Below, piece after piece: positions 1-5,890 of a DNA stretch of 6,171 nucleotides. Position numbers and translations under genes: made by a program. The notes beneath the pieces were generated by a model that saw nothing but the letters and a program-made list of their open reading frames with translations, did no database searches and was not told the origin of the DNA. Within the stretch, counting starts at the first letter, position 1, and each line of letters opens with the position of its first letter. This DNA comes from Alphaproteobacteria bacterium (GTDB taxonomy: Bacteria; Pseudomonadota; Alphaproteobacteria; SMXP01), in assembly GCA_004356335.1 (NCBI GenBank), contig SMXP01000153.1, forward strand, positions 1 through 6,171, in the 5' to 3' direction.

Positions 1-108
1 ATAAGACGCAACCGCATCGGCATTGACACCGGCGCATGCCTCACCGGTGTGTTGACCTGTTTGTGCCTGGAAGGTGCCGACCGCTGGTTCCTGCAGACCG
101 GTCCGTAG
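1..108 (+). CDS. Serine/threonine protein phosphatase (PPP family), C-terminal fragment
   Basis: The window opens inside a plus-strand reading frame that ends at TAG 106-108. The 35 visible residues include NRIGIDTGACLTGVLTCLCL, closely matching the end of bacterial PPP-type metallophosphoesterases (calcineurin-like serine/threonine phosphatases), where the pattern is typically N-R-I-x-I-D-T-G-A-x-x-T-G-x-L-T-x-L-x-L-E-G. Known members remove phosphate from Ser/Thr in proteins using a two-metal centre. The metal-binding motifs (GDxHG, GDxxDRG, GNHE) lie upstream of the window, so activity cannot be judged. The tail is short and ends 25 bp before the repeat at 134. The gene is cut by the window edge, with no sign that it is broken. 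ApaH-like diadenosine hydrolases share the fold, but this C-terminal signature favours the protein phosphatase group. Confidence 0.82.
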   Translation: MRRNRIGIDTGACLTGVLTCLCLEGADRWFLQTGP

Positions 109-133
109 AAACTCAATAATTAAACGCCCATCC

Positions 134-237
134 TAGAGCGCATTCAGGAAAAGTGGGGGCCGGTTTTCCGTCCGAATGCGCGACCAAACAAAGACTCAGA
201 GCACGTTAGGGATTCAATCTTTTGTCAACGTGCTCTA
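134..237. repeat. Interspersed palindromic repeat, copy 1 (two-hairpin form)
   Basis: This is a composite palindromic element. The first hairpin has arms GCGCATTC (138-145) and GAATGCGC (174-181), with an inner GGAAAA/TTTTCC pairing. The second has perfect 10-bp arms AGAGCACGTT (198-207) and AACGTGCTCT (227-236) around a 19-nt loop. The outer ends are themselves inverted: TAGAGC at 134 and GCTCTA ending at 237. Its 155-195 stretch matches 4494-4534 at 40 of 41 positions, so this is a dispersed repeat and not a local palindrome. Similar elements are common between genes in alphaproteobacteria. It lies between convergent genes and supplies the MFS stop codon (TAG, minus strand, 237-235). The second hairpin could end or protect the MFS transcript, but no clear U-run follows on either strand. 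Confidence 0.85.
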
Positions 238-1479
238 AACCGACACATGCGTTTGCATATGGCGCTGATTGATAAAAAAGACACAAATCGCCGCCGCCGC
301 GCACAGGACAATCAACACATTAAAGGCGGGAATATAACTGCCCATGGCGACACGCATTTGGCCCAAGATCTCGATGCCGATGCCGGAAGCGATTGTATCG
401 ATGAATACGAACAGGCCCAGGATCTTGCCGTAATTGGAACCGGAAAAGTATTCGGCGACAATCAGCTGAACCATCACAAAGGCGCCGCTGAACCCCATGC
501 CATAAATCGCCGCGTATACGAATATCAAAACCGTAGAATCGCTATTCAAAACGCGCAGCACGATAAGGCCAACGGCCAAATTTATGACCGCCAACATTAA
601 GATATGGCCCTTCTCGAAATGGTCGCTGAGATAACCAAACAAGAGATAACCGATAATTGAAAAGCCAAAGAAGACGCTGATGATCAAACCAAGCATCGAC
701 ATGCCGACACCCAGATCCTGACCCAGATAGATGGTCTGGTGGTTGATCACGCCGGTCACACAGACCCATAAAGTCGCCGTGGTGAACACCAACAGATAAA
801 ACAGGGGGGATTTGACGGCATCCATTAAGGTCGGGCCGTCGGTGGCCGGTCCCGTCTTGGCCGTGTCGGACGGCGCGGCCTCACCGTCGGGCTGCAATCC
901 CATGTCGCGCGGATAATTGCGCACCAAAAACAAAACCGGTACGATCATCATCACCGCGCTGATGATGGCGAGCTCCATGACAGTTTGACGCCAACCGTTG
1001 AGCGCCAGACGTTGCGCCACGATCGGAGGAAACACCATTCCGCCCAAGCTGGCCGCCAAAAGCAATATCCCGATCGCAATGCCCCGCAAACGAACAAACC
1101 ACCGGGTAAGCAGCAGCATACTGGGCAACAGACCGCCCATGGCCAAACCGGCGGCAAAAACAAAATAAATGGTCATCAACCCGCCCAAGGACGAGATGGA
1201 GCTGTAATAACCCAAGGCGGCCACCATGCCCGCAAGGCCGATCAACATAATGCGCTTGACCGAAAAGCGGTCCAGGAAAAAGCCGGAAATGATCGACATA
1301 AATCCCGACGCAAAGAAGAACAGCGCCGCCGGCCGGGTGACTTCGGCCTCACTCCATCCGAACTCGGCCATCAATGAGGGATAAAACATCGGCAATGTAT
1401 TGAGCAAAATGCCGTTGGAGGCGGTGTAAATGACGAACAGGCCTACCAATAGCCACCAGCCGAAAAAGAATCGGGTCAT
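235..1479 (-). CDS. Major facilitator superfamily transporter, monocarboxylate/oxalate-formate-like
   Basis: This 414-residue inner-membrane protein has the usual MFS length and about twelve hydrophobic segments in two groups of six (roughly residues 8-186 and 226-403), joined by a hydrophilic loop at about 187-222. The MFS motif A is visible between TM2 and TM3 (G66, D70, R71, R76: GFFLDRFSVKR), with a weaker second copy in the C-terminal half (GYLSDHFEKG, from 282). Other features resemble the MCT/OFA branch: the FGWW start, FGWSEAEVTRP (40-50), RWFVRLRGIAIGI (126-138) and NYPRDMGLQPDG just before the loop. Known members move monocarboxylates or dicarboxylates with protons or by exchange; the substrate cannot be read here. 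ATG 1479 is preceded by AGGGAG (1490-1495) with 10 nt spacing, supporting this start. The stop codon is donated by the palindromic repeat. It appears monocistronic. Confidence 0.9.
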   Translation of the reverse strand: MTRFFFGWWLLVGLFVIYTASNGILLNTLPMFYPSLMAEFGWSEAEVTRPAALFFFASGFMSIISGFFLDRFSVKRIMLIGLAGMVAALGYYSSISSLGGLMTIYFVFAAGLAMGGLLPSMLLLTRWFVRLRGIAIGILLLAASLGGMVFPPIVAQRLALNGWRQTVMELAIISAVMMIVPVLFLVRNYPRDMGLQPDGEAAPSDTAKTGPATDGPTLMDAVKSPLFYLLVFTTATLWVCVTGVINHQTIYLGQDLGVGMSMLGLIISVFFGFSIIGYLLFGYLSDHFEKGHILMLAVINLAVGLIVLRVLNSDSTVLIFVYAAIYGMGFSGAFVMVQLIVAEYFSGSNYGKILGLFVFIDTIASGIGIEILGQMRVAMGSYIPAFNVLIVLCAAAAICVFFINQRHMQTHVSV

Positions 1480-2029
1480 TGACGATGTTCTCCCTGTGTC
1501 ATCGGTTCACGAATGAGGCCTGTGCCGCGGGCCGGGTCGGCGGATCATAGACGCCCGCGAAACCTCGTTGAACCTGCGATTTCACCCGGGCCGCGGCTTG
1601 AACGGGCATACCAAACGTCGCAACGGGTTGGTCGCCTCAACCACAGCCGAGCGATGCTTTGAGATCATGGCAACTGTGTTGATAGTGCTGTGTTTATGGG
1701 GTGAAGGGTCCAGAATGATTGACCCGGCTTTTGCCTTTCCGTCGGCGCGTGCCAAAAATAGACACCATAAAGATGCCAGGGGACCCGCCGTCGACGAATT
1801 ATGTTTGTCGTGTTCTTGTCAGCAAAGCGTGCATTTGTCATTAGCATGGGCGCCTAGCGTCGTCTGGCGCAGGACGGCGGACCATTTCAGATAGGCGACC
1901 AAGAGATCGGCGCGCCGCGCGCCAGTCATGCGGGGCGGCATTGGCTATTCCGTTATGTCAAATGATGGATATGCCAACCCTATAGTGATACCTAGAGCAC
2001 AAGGCTGTGAGGTCTGAAGGAATGCCGCC
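1480..2029. other. Gene-free divergent region between the MFS gene and hspQ
   Basis: These 550 bases separate two divergent genes and must hold both promoters. I see no reading frame with homology, family features or a convincing ribosome binding site. The stretch contains the long inverted repeat at 1524-1597, a small stem GGTTG/CAACC (1626-1630, 1638-1642), a GCGCC/GGCGC pair (1850-1854, 1866-1870) and a GC-only hairpin GGCGCG-CCG-CGCGCC (1909-1923) with no U-run after it. A TATAGT at 1981-1986 sits a suitable distance before hspQ, but no good -35 box precedes it. No promoter could be placed with confidence on either strand. Confidence 0.6.
1524..1597 (-). promoter_or_regulatory. Long GC-rich inverted repeat upstream of the MFS gene (possible leader structure)
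   Basis: Arms GCCGCGGGCCGGGT (1524-1537) and ACCCGGGCCGCGGC (1584-1597) are complementary at 13 of 14 positions. The 46-nt interior can form two smaller helices: GGCG/CGCC (1539-1542 with 1552-1555) and a CGC/GCG pairing further on. Read on the minus strand this resembles a three-way junction, 45 to 118 nt upstream of the MFS start codon, so it could be part of its 5' leader. The pairing is seen in the sequence; the leader role is inference. It matches no riboswitch class I recognise. It could equally be an operator-like palindrome, or another dispersed repeat whose second copy lies elsewhere in the genome. Confidence 0.4.
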
Positions 2030-2383
2030 ATGAGCGATTCGGACAAACACGCGGAACAACAAGGCGGCGGCGATGCGCAGGCCCGTCTTCGAATCGGCCA
2101 ATTGGTCCATCACAAACTGCTCGATTATCGCGCTGTCATTATGGCAATCGATGCCACCTTCCAAAGCACAAACAATTGGTACGAGACCATGGCACCGTCC
2201 CAACCACCGAAAGACGAGCCGTGGTATCATGTGCTGGTCCATGACGTGGCGCAATCGGACTATGTGGCCGAATGCGACCTGGAACCCGATCTTACCGGCG
2301 AGCCGATCAATCATCCGTCACTCGAACGGATTTTCCAAGAATTGCGCGACGGCATATACCGGCTCCGGCAACGCAGCAATTGA
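2030..2383 (+). CDS. hspQ: Heat shock protein HspQ (YccV-like hemimethylated-DNA-binding domain)
   Basis: This 117-residue protein matches the HspQ/YccV family, whose E. coli member has about 105 residues. The domain starts near residue 20 with the hallmark IGQLVHHKLLDYRAVIMAID (22-41), then PWYHVLVHD (64-72), YVAECDLEPD (78-87) and EPINHPSLERIF (91-102). The extra N-terminal part (1-19) is polar and glycine/glutamine-rich, probably disordered. In enterobacteria HspQ is a heat-induced cytoplasmic factor: it stimulates the Lon protease and was first linked to lowering hemimethylated oriC and DnaA levels. The same role here is inferred. ATG 2030 follows GAAGGA (2016-2021) with 8 nt spacing, which fixes the start. 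It is a single gene, facing the TPR-oxygenase gene tail to tail across 89 bp. I could not find a convincing sigma-32 promoter. Confidence 0.92.
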   Translation: MSDSDKHAEQQGGGDAQARLRIGQLVHHKLLDYRAVIMAIDATFQSTNNWYETMAPSQPPKDEPWYHVLVHDVAQSDYVAECDLEPDLTGEPINHPSLERIFQELRDGIYRLRQRSN

Positions 2384-2472
2384 CTCGCCCTGGCCCCCGC
2401 CAAATTATCCTTGAGTCTGAGCGGGCAGAGGTAAGTGCTTGGAATCAAGTGCTTTTCTGTGCTTGCAAAAGA

Positions 2473-4095
2473 TCAGGCCGTTGCCGGCACCGGAACACTG
2501 GACGGCACCACATCGAAGGCAATGCTGACGCGGGATCCAGACGAACGGAACGGCTTGGTGCGGTGATAAAAATAAGAAGGAAACAGCACCAACCTGCCTT
2601 CTTTGGGCTCGACGGCACGAAGTGCCGGTTCGCACGCGACCATGTAACGCTCCGGCGGCGCGCCGAATTCGAGCCAACCGCTTTGCCATCCGGCTTGAGC
2701 CATATCTGACGGCAATTGGACATAATAAACCCCACTGAGCCATCCCAAGGGGTGATTGTGCGGGGTTTGGCATCCCTCGGATTCGAGCACCGTTCCCCAA
2801 ACCCGGATCGACCAGTTCTCGGGAGGATGCGCCATAAGCGTTTGATCGGCTATGTCGGCGCCGCGGAAACTTTCAGCACGATCCATGACGGCTTTATGGA
2901 TCAGCGCCCCGAGCGCCGATAAAGCGGGATCGTCGTCAAAATTCAGTTCACCGGTTTGGCCGCCACCGTGCGTGGCTTTGCTTTTTGGACTGAACAGCAA
3001 TGACGGATGGCCCGTAATAAGGCCGGCCAAAGACTGGTTGAATGAGTCCAGACTTTTGAAGCCGGTGGGCTTTTCAAGATCGATCACGTGGATCAGCTGG
3101 TCGAAGTCCAGCAGGGCGTGGGCCTCGTCTTCCCGTCCCGCATCGCGTAGCGCATACGCATAGGCGGCGAGAACCATCCGTTCGCCGCGATGCCTTATCA
3201 GAAAATTCTCGCCAAGTGTCAGCGCCTCTTGCTGGCGATCTTGGGCGGTCAAAATATTAATCAACTCAGCAGTGGAACCCGCATTGTGTGGGTTGATCTT
3301 CACCGCCTGACGTAGGGTCTCCGCCGCAAGGTCAGGCTTGCCTAATTGGCGTTGGGCATAGCCCAAACTGATCAAGGCCAAGTCATTGGCCGGATCCGCG
3401 GCAACCGCCTGTTCGAGCACCTCGGCAGCCGCGTCGAATTGTTCCAAGTCGCACAGCACGCTGCCTTTGATCGATAATGCGAAGGGCTGGCCCGAGGTCA
3501 TCGCCACCACGGACTCACATTCCGCAATCGCCTCGTCCCCCCTACCCGCATCGACCAGAGACTTGGCCAAATTATAACGCACCTCAAGATCGGAAGGATC
3601 CATGTCAACAACACGCTGATGATATGTAATGGCCTCATTGATATGGCCGGTGTATTGCAGCAGCGCGCCGAGATTGGCGAGCGTCTTGAGTGAGTCCGGT
3701 TGCCGAGCCAAGACTTGGTGCAACAGGGTATTGGCGATTTGTAGATGGCCTGCGGCAAAATGCGTGAGCGCCAATTCGCATAACAGATCGGGATCTTCGT
3801 CCGTGCCGCCGGACGATTTGTTGAGAATTTCCAGAGACCCGGCAAGATCACCGCGTTCCCGCGCGAGAATTCCCCACAGGCGACGCGCTTGAACGTTTTG
3901 CTCATCGGACTGGAGAACACGCTGGTAAAGCCGTTCGGCGTCATCCAACTGACCGCTCTGGTGTTTAGCCATGGCGTCCTGCAGCATTTTGCGGACATCT
4001 TCTTCTGGATGGGGATCGTTCATGTCGGACTTTTGCTCGATTGCCGGCGGTACATTGTCTCGCCCAGCTGTTGTCTCGCCCCGTCGTTCCTCCAT
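2473..4095 (-). CDS. TPR-repeat protein with C-terminal putative 2OG-Fe(II) oxygenase domain
   Basis: The 540-residue protein has two parts. Residues 33-330 hold about nine tetratricopeptide units with a regular 34-residue step (starts near 33, 67, 102, 136, 170, 204, 238, 272 and 306), a helical protein-binding scaffold. Residues 365-533 resemble the putative 2OG-Fe(II) oxygenase family found at the end of TPR proteins. Visible marks are GGGQTGEL (377-384), TPHNHPLGWLSGVYYVQLP (444-462), WLEFG (474-478), LFPSYFYHRTKPF (504-516) and SRVSIAFD (521-528). H446 and/or H448 with H511 are likely iron ligands, and R522 likely binds 2-oxoglutarate. The substrate is unknown; a partner held by the TPRs is plausible. 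There is no signal peptide, so it is probably cytoplasmic. The start is uncertain: ATG 4095 and ATG 4023 (residue 25) both lack a good ribosome binding site, and the TPRs begin after both. Confidence 0.85.
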   Translation of the reverse strand: MEERRGETTAGRDNVPPAIEQKSDMNDPHPEEDVRKMLQDAMAKHQSGQLDDAERLYQRVLQSDEQNVQARRLWGILARERGDLAGSLEILNKSSGGTDEDPDLLCELALTHFAAGHLQIANTLLHQVLARQPDSLKTLANLGALLQYTGHINEAITYHQRVVDMDPSDLEVRYNLAKSLVDAGRGDEAIAECESVVAMTSGQPFALSIKGSVLCDLEQFDAAAEVLEQAVAADPANDLALISLGYAQRQLGKPDLAAETLRQAVKINPHNAGSTAELINILTAQDRQQEALTLGENFLIRHRGERMVLAAYAYALRDAGREDEAHALLDFDQLIHVIDLEKPTGFKSLDSFNQSLAGLITGHPSLLFSPKSKATHGGGQTGELNFDDDPALSALGALIHKAVMDRAESFRGADIADQTLMAHPPENWSIRVWGTVLESEGCQTPHNHPLGWLSGVYYVQLPSDMAQAGWQSGWLEFGAPPERYMVACEPALRAVEPKEGRLVLFPSYFYHRTKPFRSSGSRVSIAFDVVPSSVPVPATA

Positions 4096-4112
4096 AGAGC
4101 CGTCGGGCCCCC

Positions 4113-4141
4113 GTGAAAGACTTTAAGGAACCTGTTATAAT
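4113..4141 (+). promoter_or_regulatory. Extended -10 sigma-70 promoter of the lipoprotein gene
   Basis: A perfect TATAAT (4136-4141) carries the upstream TGn extension (TGT at 4133-4135). It is preceded at 17 bp by GTGAAA (4113-4118), which matches 4 of 6 bases of TTGACA. Transcription would start near 4148, leaving a leader of about 24 nt before ATG 4172. This is the best promoter in the window. Confidence 0.65.
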
Positions 4142-4162
4142 AGCCGCCTGTATGGACGGAAA
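4134..4162 (-). promoter_or_regulatory. Possible opposing promoter for the TPR-oxygenase gene
   Basis: On the minus strand TATAAC (4139-4134) is preceded at 17 bp by TTTCCG (4162-4157), a weak -35 match (3 of 6). Its -10 overlaps that of the plus-strand promoter because both share the palindromic core TTATAA (4135-4140). It would start transcription about 30 nt before ATG 4095. The shared -10 is seen in the sequence; use in both directions is inference. Confidence 0.35.
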
Positions 4163-4171
4163 GGGTGCACC

Positions 4172-4423
4172 ATGACATCAATCATACATGTCGGCGCCAT
4201 AGCGGCTGTTATGGCTCTGCTTGCCGCCTGCGCCACCGAGCCGGAGCTCCAAACGGCCGATAAATTGGATCCGGAGATCCCGCCTGAATGGACAGCCGAA
4301 CAGATCACCGCTTACGAACAATGTCTCGAAGACAGTATGGCGCAAGCGACGGCTTGGGAAATCATCCAACAGCAATGCAAGGACTCAGTCGAAGCCAATC
4401 CCGAAATCTTGCAAACCGATTAG
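4172..4423 (+). CDS. Small lipoprotein of unknown function
   Basis: This 83-residue protein begins with a hydrophobic signal peptide ending in the lipobox L17-A18-A19-C20, so C20 is expected to be lipidated and become the N-terminus after signal peptidase II cleavage. The signal peptide is unusual in having no Lys or Arg before the hydrophobic core (MTSIIHVGAIAA). With Ala at position +2, standard Lol sorting would send it to the outer membrane. The mature part (about 64 residues) is acidic and mostly polar. It has two Cys, C51 and C69, 18 residues apart in a probable helical hairpin, which could form a disulfide in the periplasm. I do not recognise a family. ATG 4172 has GGAAAGGG at 4158-4165 with 6 nt spacing and a strong promoter. 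The TAG stop is the first three bases of repeat copy 2. Confidence 0.78.
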   Translation: MTSIIHVGAIAAVMALLAACATEPELQTADKLDPEIPPEWTAEQITAYEQCLEDSMAQATAWEIIQQQCKDSVEANPEILQTD

Positions 4424-4534
4424 AGCGCATTCAGGAGTGAAGACCGTCCTTGCCAAGGTCAATCGATCCGGTGGATCGATTGAAGGGATGAACGGGGGCC
4501 GGTTTTCCGTCCGAATGCGCGACAAAACAAAGAC
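4421..4534. repeat. Interspersed palindromic repeat, copy 2 (with nested hairpin)
   Basis: This copy has the same outer arms as copy 1: GCGCATTC (4425-4432) and GAATGCGC (4513-4520). Its right part (4494-4534) matches copy 1 at 40 of 41 positions. Where copy 1 has only a short spacer, this copy carries an extra stretch of about 50 nt containing a perfect hairpin, CAATCGATCC-GGT-GGATCGATTG (4460-4482). It lacks the second AGAGCACGTT hairpin. Its left end TAG is the lipoprotein stop codon. The element sits between the convergent lipoprotein and methyltransferase genes, in the same orientation as copy 1, and may form a transcript-end structure for either gene. Confidence 0.85.
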
Positions 4535-4542
4535 CGATCGAA

Positions 4543-5295
4543 TTAACGATCCGGCTTTTTGCCGACGATACCCGCATGAGTCGCACCCACGCCGGCATTC
4601 AAGGGATCGTCATGGTCCGAAGCCGAAAAGCTGGCCCGTTCGACCGTAAAGTCGGCCCGTTCAAACTCACGGGTTAAGATGTCCGGATCCATGAAATTGA
4701 GAAATTCCGGTAGCGTACTGGCATCATAGCCGGGTCGAGGGAAAACGGCGACGCAATCCTCGATCAAACCGGGCCATGGATGCCCGCTTCTTTTGCGCTC
4801 CTCATATTCATGGGCAAGTTCTTTCCACGGCCCGGAGTAAGGCGTATCCGCGACCATAAACAACTTAGCGCCCGGCTTCAGCCAGCTATGCATTTTCCGC
4901 AAACATGTTCGGACATCATCCTCTTTGAAAAAGTGAATGACACGAGAGCACAAAATGGCGTCAAAACTTTCTTCCGGAAAGTCGACATCGGGCAGGACGC
5001 CCACCACACAAGTCAATCGATCCTTATATTCGTCGGGGCAACGGTCTTCGAGAATTTCCAGGTGACCCGGCTCCATATCGCATGCCGTGATGCGCGCGCC
5101 GCGCTGCAATGCCGCATTCGTCGCCATACCATAGGCGCATCCCATATCCAGCGCATGGCCTTTGGTATTACCGATATAATCGAGGAACAATTCGGAGTAA
5201 GGGTCCAGTTCCTTTAACATAAACCCCATATTGTTCAGTGTAGGGATGAGAGATTTGACAAAAACGTCGGGCATCTTCAGCGGCTTATCGGTCAT
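4543..5295 (-). CDS. Class I SAM-dependent methyltransferase
   Basis: The 250-residue protein has a Rossmann-type methyltransferase core. Motif I is HALDMGCAYGMATN (D50-x-G52-x-x-x-G56), which binds S-adenosylmethionine. The acidic end of strand 2 is ITACDME (D73), likely contacting the ribose. The motif IV region is FDAILCSRVIHFF (from F111), followed by LKPGAKLFMVADTP (from L139). The C-terminal 100 residues are less typical and probably form the substrate cap. The transferred group is methyl; the acceptor cannot be told, though the VIHFF and LKPGG-like pattern is usual for small-molecule methyltransferases. The start is chosen at ATG 5295 because GAGGGAA (5305-5311) lies 9 nt upstream. An in-frame TTG at 5313 would add six residues but would swallow that site. 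The gene is monocistronic and ends 8 bp from the repeat. Confidence 0.85.
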   Translation of the reverse strand: MTDKPLKMPDVFVKSLIPTLNNMGFMLKELDPYSELFLDYIGNTKGHALDMGCAYGMATNAALQRGARITACDMEPGHLEILEDRCPDEYKDRLTCVVGVLPDVDFPEESFDAILCSRVIHFFKEDDVRTCLRKMHSWLKPGAKLFMVADTPYSGPWKELAHEYEERKRSGHPWPGLIEDCVAVFPRPGYDASTLPEFLNFMDPDILTREFERADFTVERASFSASDHDDPLNAGVGATHAGIVGKKPDR

Positions 5296-5304
5296 CGTAG
5301 GTCG

Positions 5305-5311
5305 TTCCCTC
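5305..5311 (-). promoter_or_regulatory. Ribosome binding site that sets the methyltransferase start
   Basis: GAGGGAA on the minus strand lies 9 nt before ATG 5295. It supports that codon over the in-frame TTG at 5313, which has no such site upstream. Confidence 0.65.
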
Positions 5312-5418
5312 AATTTTGTGACGTCTGCTTAGCCCTAGCATATCTGCCGGGGGTCCAGGAAGCACCGCAATTTCGTTAGCCAAAACGCCAAATTCCTCAC
5401 TATATCAATACGTTAGGC

Positions 5419-5501
5419 TGGTGTCCCCTCCCGGACTCGAACCGGGACGCACCTTAAGGTCAATCTCCCTGCTAAGATTATTGCCCACTGGCGTCTATCA
5501 A
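5419..5501 (-). pseudogene. tRNA-Leu-like remnant: intact T-arm and 3' acceptor end, degenerate 5' part
   Basis: On the minus strand the 3' end of a tRNA is plain: T-stem CCGGG/CCCGG (5446-5442 with 5434-5430) around loop TTCGAGT, then acceptor strand AGGGGAC (5429-5423), discriminator A (5422) and encoded CCA (5421-5419). Upstream, ACCTTAAGGT (5460-5451) fits the variable-arm hairpin of a long-variable-loop tRNA. TTGATAGACGC (5501-5491) resembles the D-arm TTGGTAGACGC of tRNA-Leu. The rest fails: no GTCCCCT exists to pair with the acceptor, a possible anticodon stem AATCT/AGATT encloses 8 nt where 7 are needed, and about 11 extra bases separate it from the D-arm. It is best read as a decayed tRNA-Leu, or as a 3' tRNA fragment left at an integration boundary. 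It is not expected to be functional. Confidence 0.55.
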
Positions 5502-5533
5502 GGATGAAGCATTCCAATGGTTTAATGCACCGC

Positions 5534-5890
5534 CTAAGCCACATCCTCCGCTAGAGGGATCACTTCGCGCTCTACCTTTTTGTAGATTTCTTGCCGGGCC
5601 TTAGAAAGATCATAGGCCATTTGTAGGTTTAGCCAGAACTCCGCCGTGGTGCCCAATAAGCGGCTAAGGCGCATCGCCGTATCCGCCGTGATGCTGCGCT
5701 CTCGGCGTGTAATTTTACTCACACGATCGGCCGTTACCCGCATCAAACTGGCGGCCCGATTTATCGACAGACCGTGCGGGTCCAAAAACTCTTCCTTGAG
5801 AATTTCACCCGGGTGAGTGCTAATCCGATGTGTTGGGGTGCGCACGCCGGCCGACTTAGTGGTCGTCCGCGATCTCGACGTCTTCCGCAT
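5534..5890 (-). CDS. higA: HigA-family antitoxin of a type II toxin-antitoxin module
   Basis: The 118-residue protein has the full HigA addiction-module signature: HPGEILKEEFLDPHGLS (26-42), an HTH_3/Xre helix-turn-helix over about 42-75 (INRAASLMRVTADRVSKI, then the ITADTAMRLSRLLG segment), and TAEFWLNLQMAYDLSKA (82-98). HigA antitoxins bind and neutralise HigB and repress their own operon through the helix-turn-helix. The first 22 residues are basic and Ser/Thr-rich, longer than in many family members. ATG 5890 is chosen because GGAGGAG (5902-5896) lies 5 nt upstream; an in-frame ATG at 5965 would add 25 residues lacking the family pattern and extend deep into higB. The gene overlaps the toxin by 35 nt, so translation of the two is probably coupled. 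It is complete, with an undamaged HTH. Confidence 0.92.
   Translation of the reverse strand: MRKTSRSRTTTKSAGVRTPTHRISTHPGEILKEEFLDPHGLSINRAASLMRVTADRVSKITRRERSITADTAMRLSRLLGTTAEFWLNLQMAYDLSKARQEIYKKVEREVIPLAEDVA

Noticed and set aside
1568..1894. Plus-strand frame of 108 residues in the MFS-hspQ intergenic region
   Set aside because: It starts with TTG (an internal ATG is at 1668), has no convincing ribosome binding site, and its composition (Arg, Cys and Trp scattered) shows no domain or family resemblance. An MATVLIVLCLW stretch resembles a signal peptide only briefly.
1909..1923. GGCGCG-CCG-CGCGCC hairpin as a terminator or small-RNA element
   Set aside because: No U-run on either strand and no gene end nearby. 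It is recorded as part of the gene-free region only.
1957..1986. Sigma-32-type heat-shock promoter before hspQ (CCTATAG near 1979)
   Set aside because: The -10-like part is close to the alphaproteobacterial pattern, but no CTTG element lies at the required distance; GTCA occupies that place.
1991..2000. CTAGAGCAC in the hspQ leader, matching the end of the palindromic repeat
   Set aside because: Only nine bases match and no second arm or other part of the repeat is nearby.
2391..2402. Hairpin TGGC-CCCC-GCCA after hspQ as a terminator
   Set aside because: The stem is only 4 bp and is followed by AATTAT with no U-run. It is too weak to call.
2433..2464. Three copies of GTGCTT (two as AAGTGCTT, 14 bp apart) between hspQ and the TPR gene
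   Set aside because: Short, unevenly spaced, and between convergent gene ends where an operator would have no obvious target. Chance is the simpler explanation.
4152..4175. Seven-codon upstream frame MDGKGAP overlapping the lipoprotein start (ATGA)
   Set aside because: It begins only about 4 nt after the predicted transcription start with no ribosome binding site of its own, and its reading frame runs through the real site of the lipoprotein gene.
5419..5450. 3' end of a tmRNA (ssrA) in place of a tRNA remnant
   Set aside because: tmRNA acceptor 3' strands pair with a 5' GGGG and so end in a C-rich stretch before ACCA. Here the strand is AGGGGAC-A-CCA, which does not fit.
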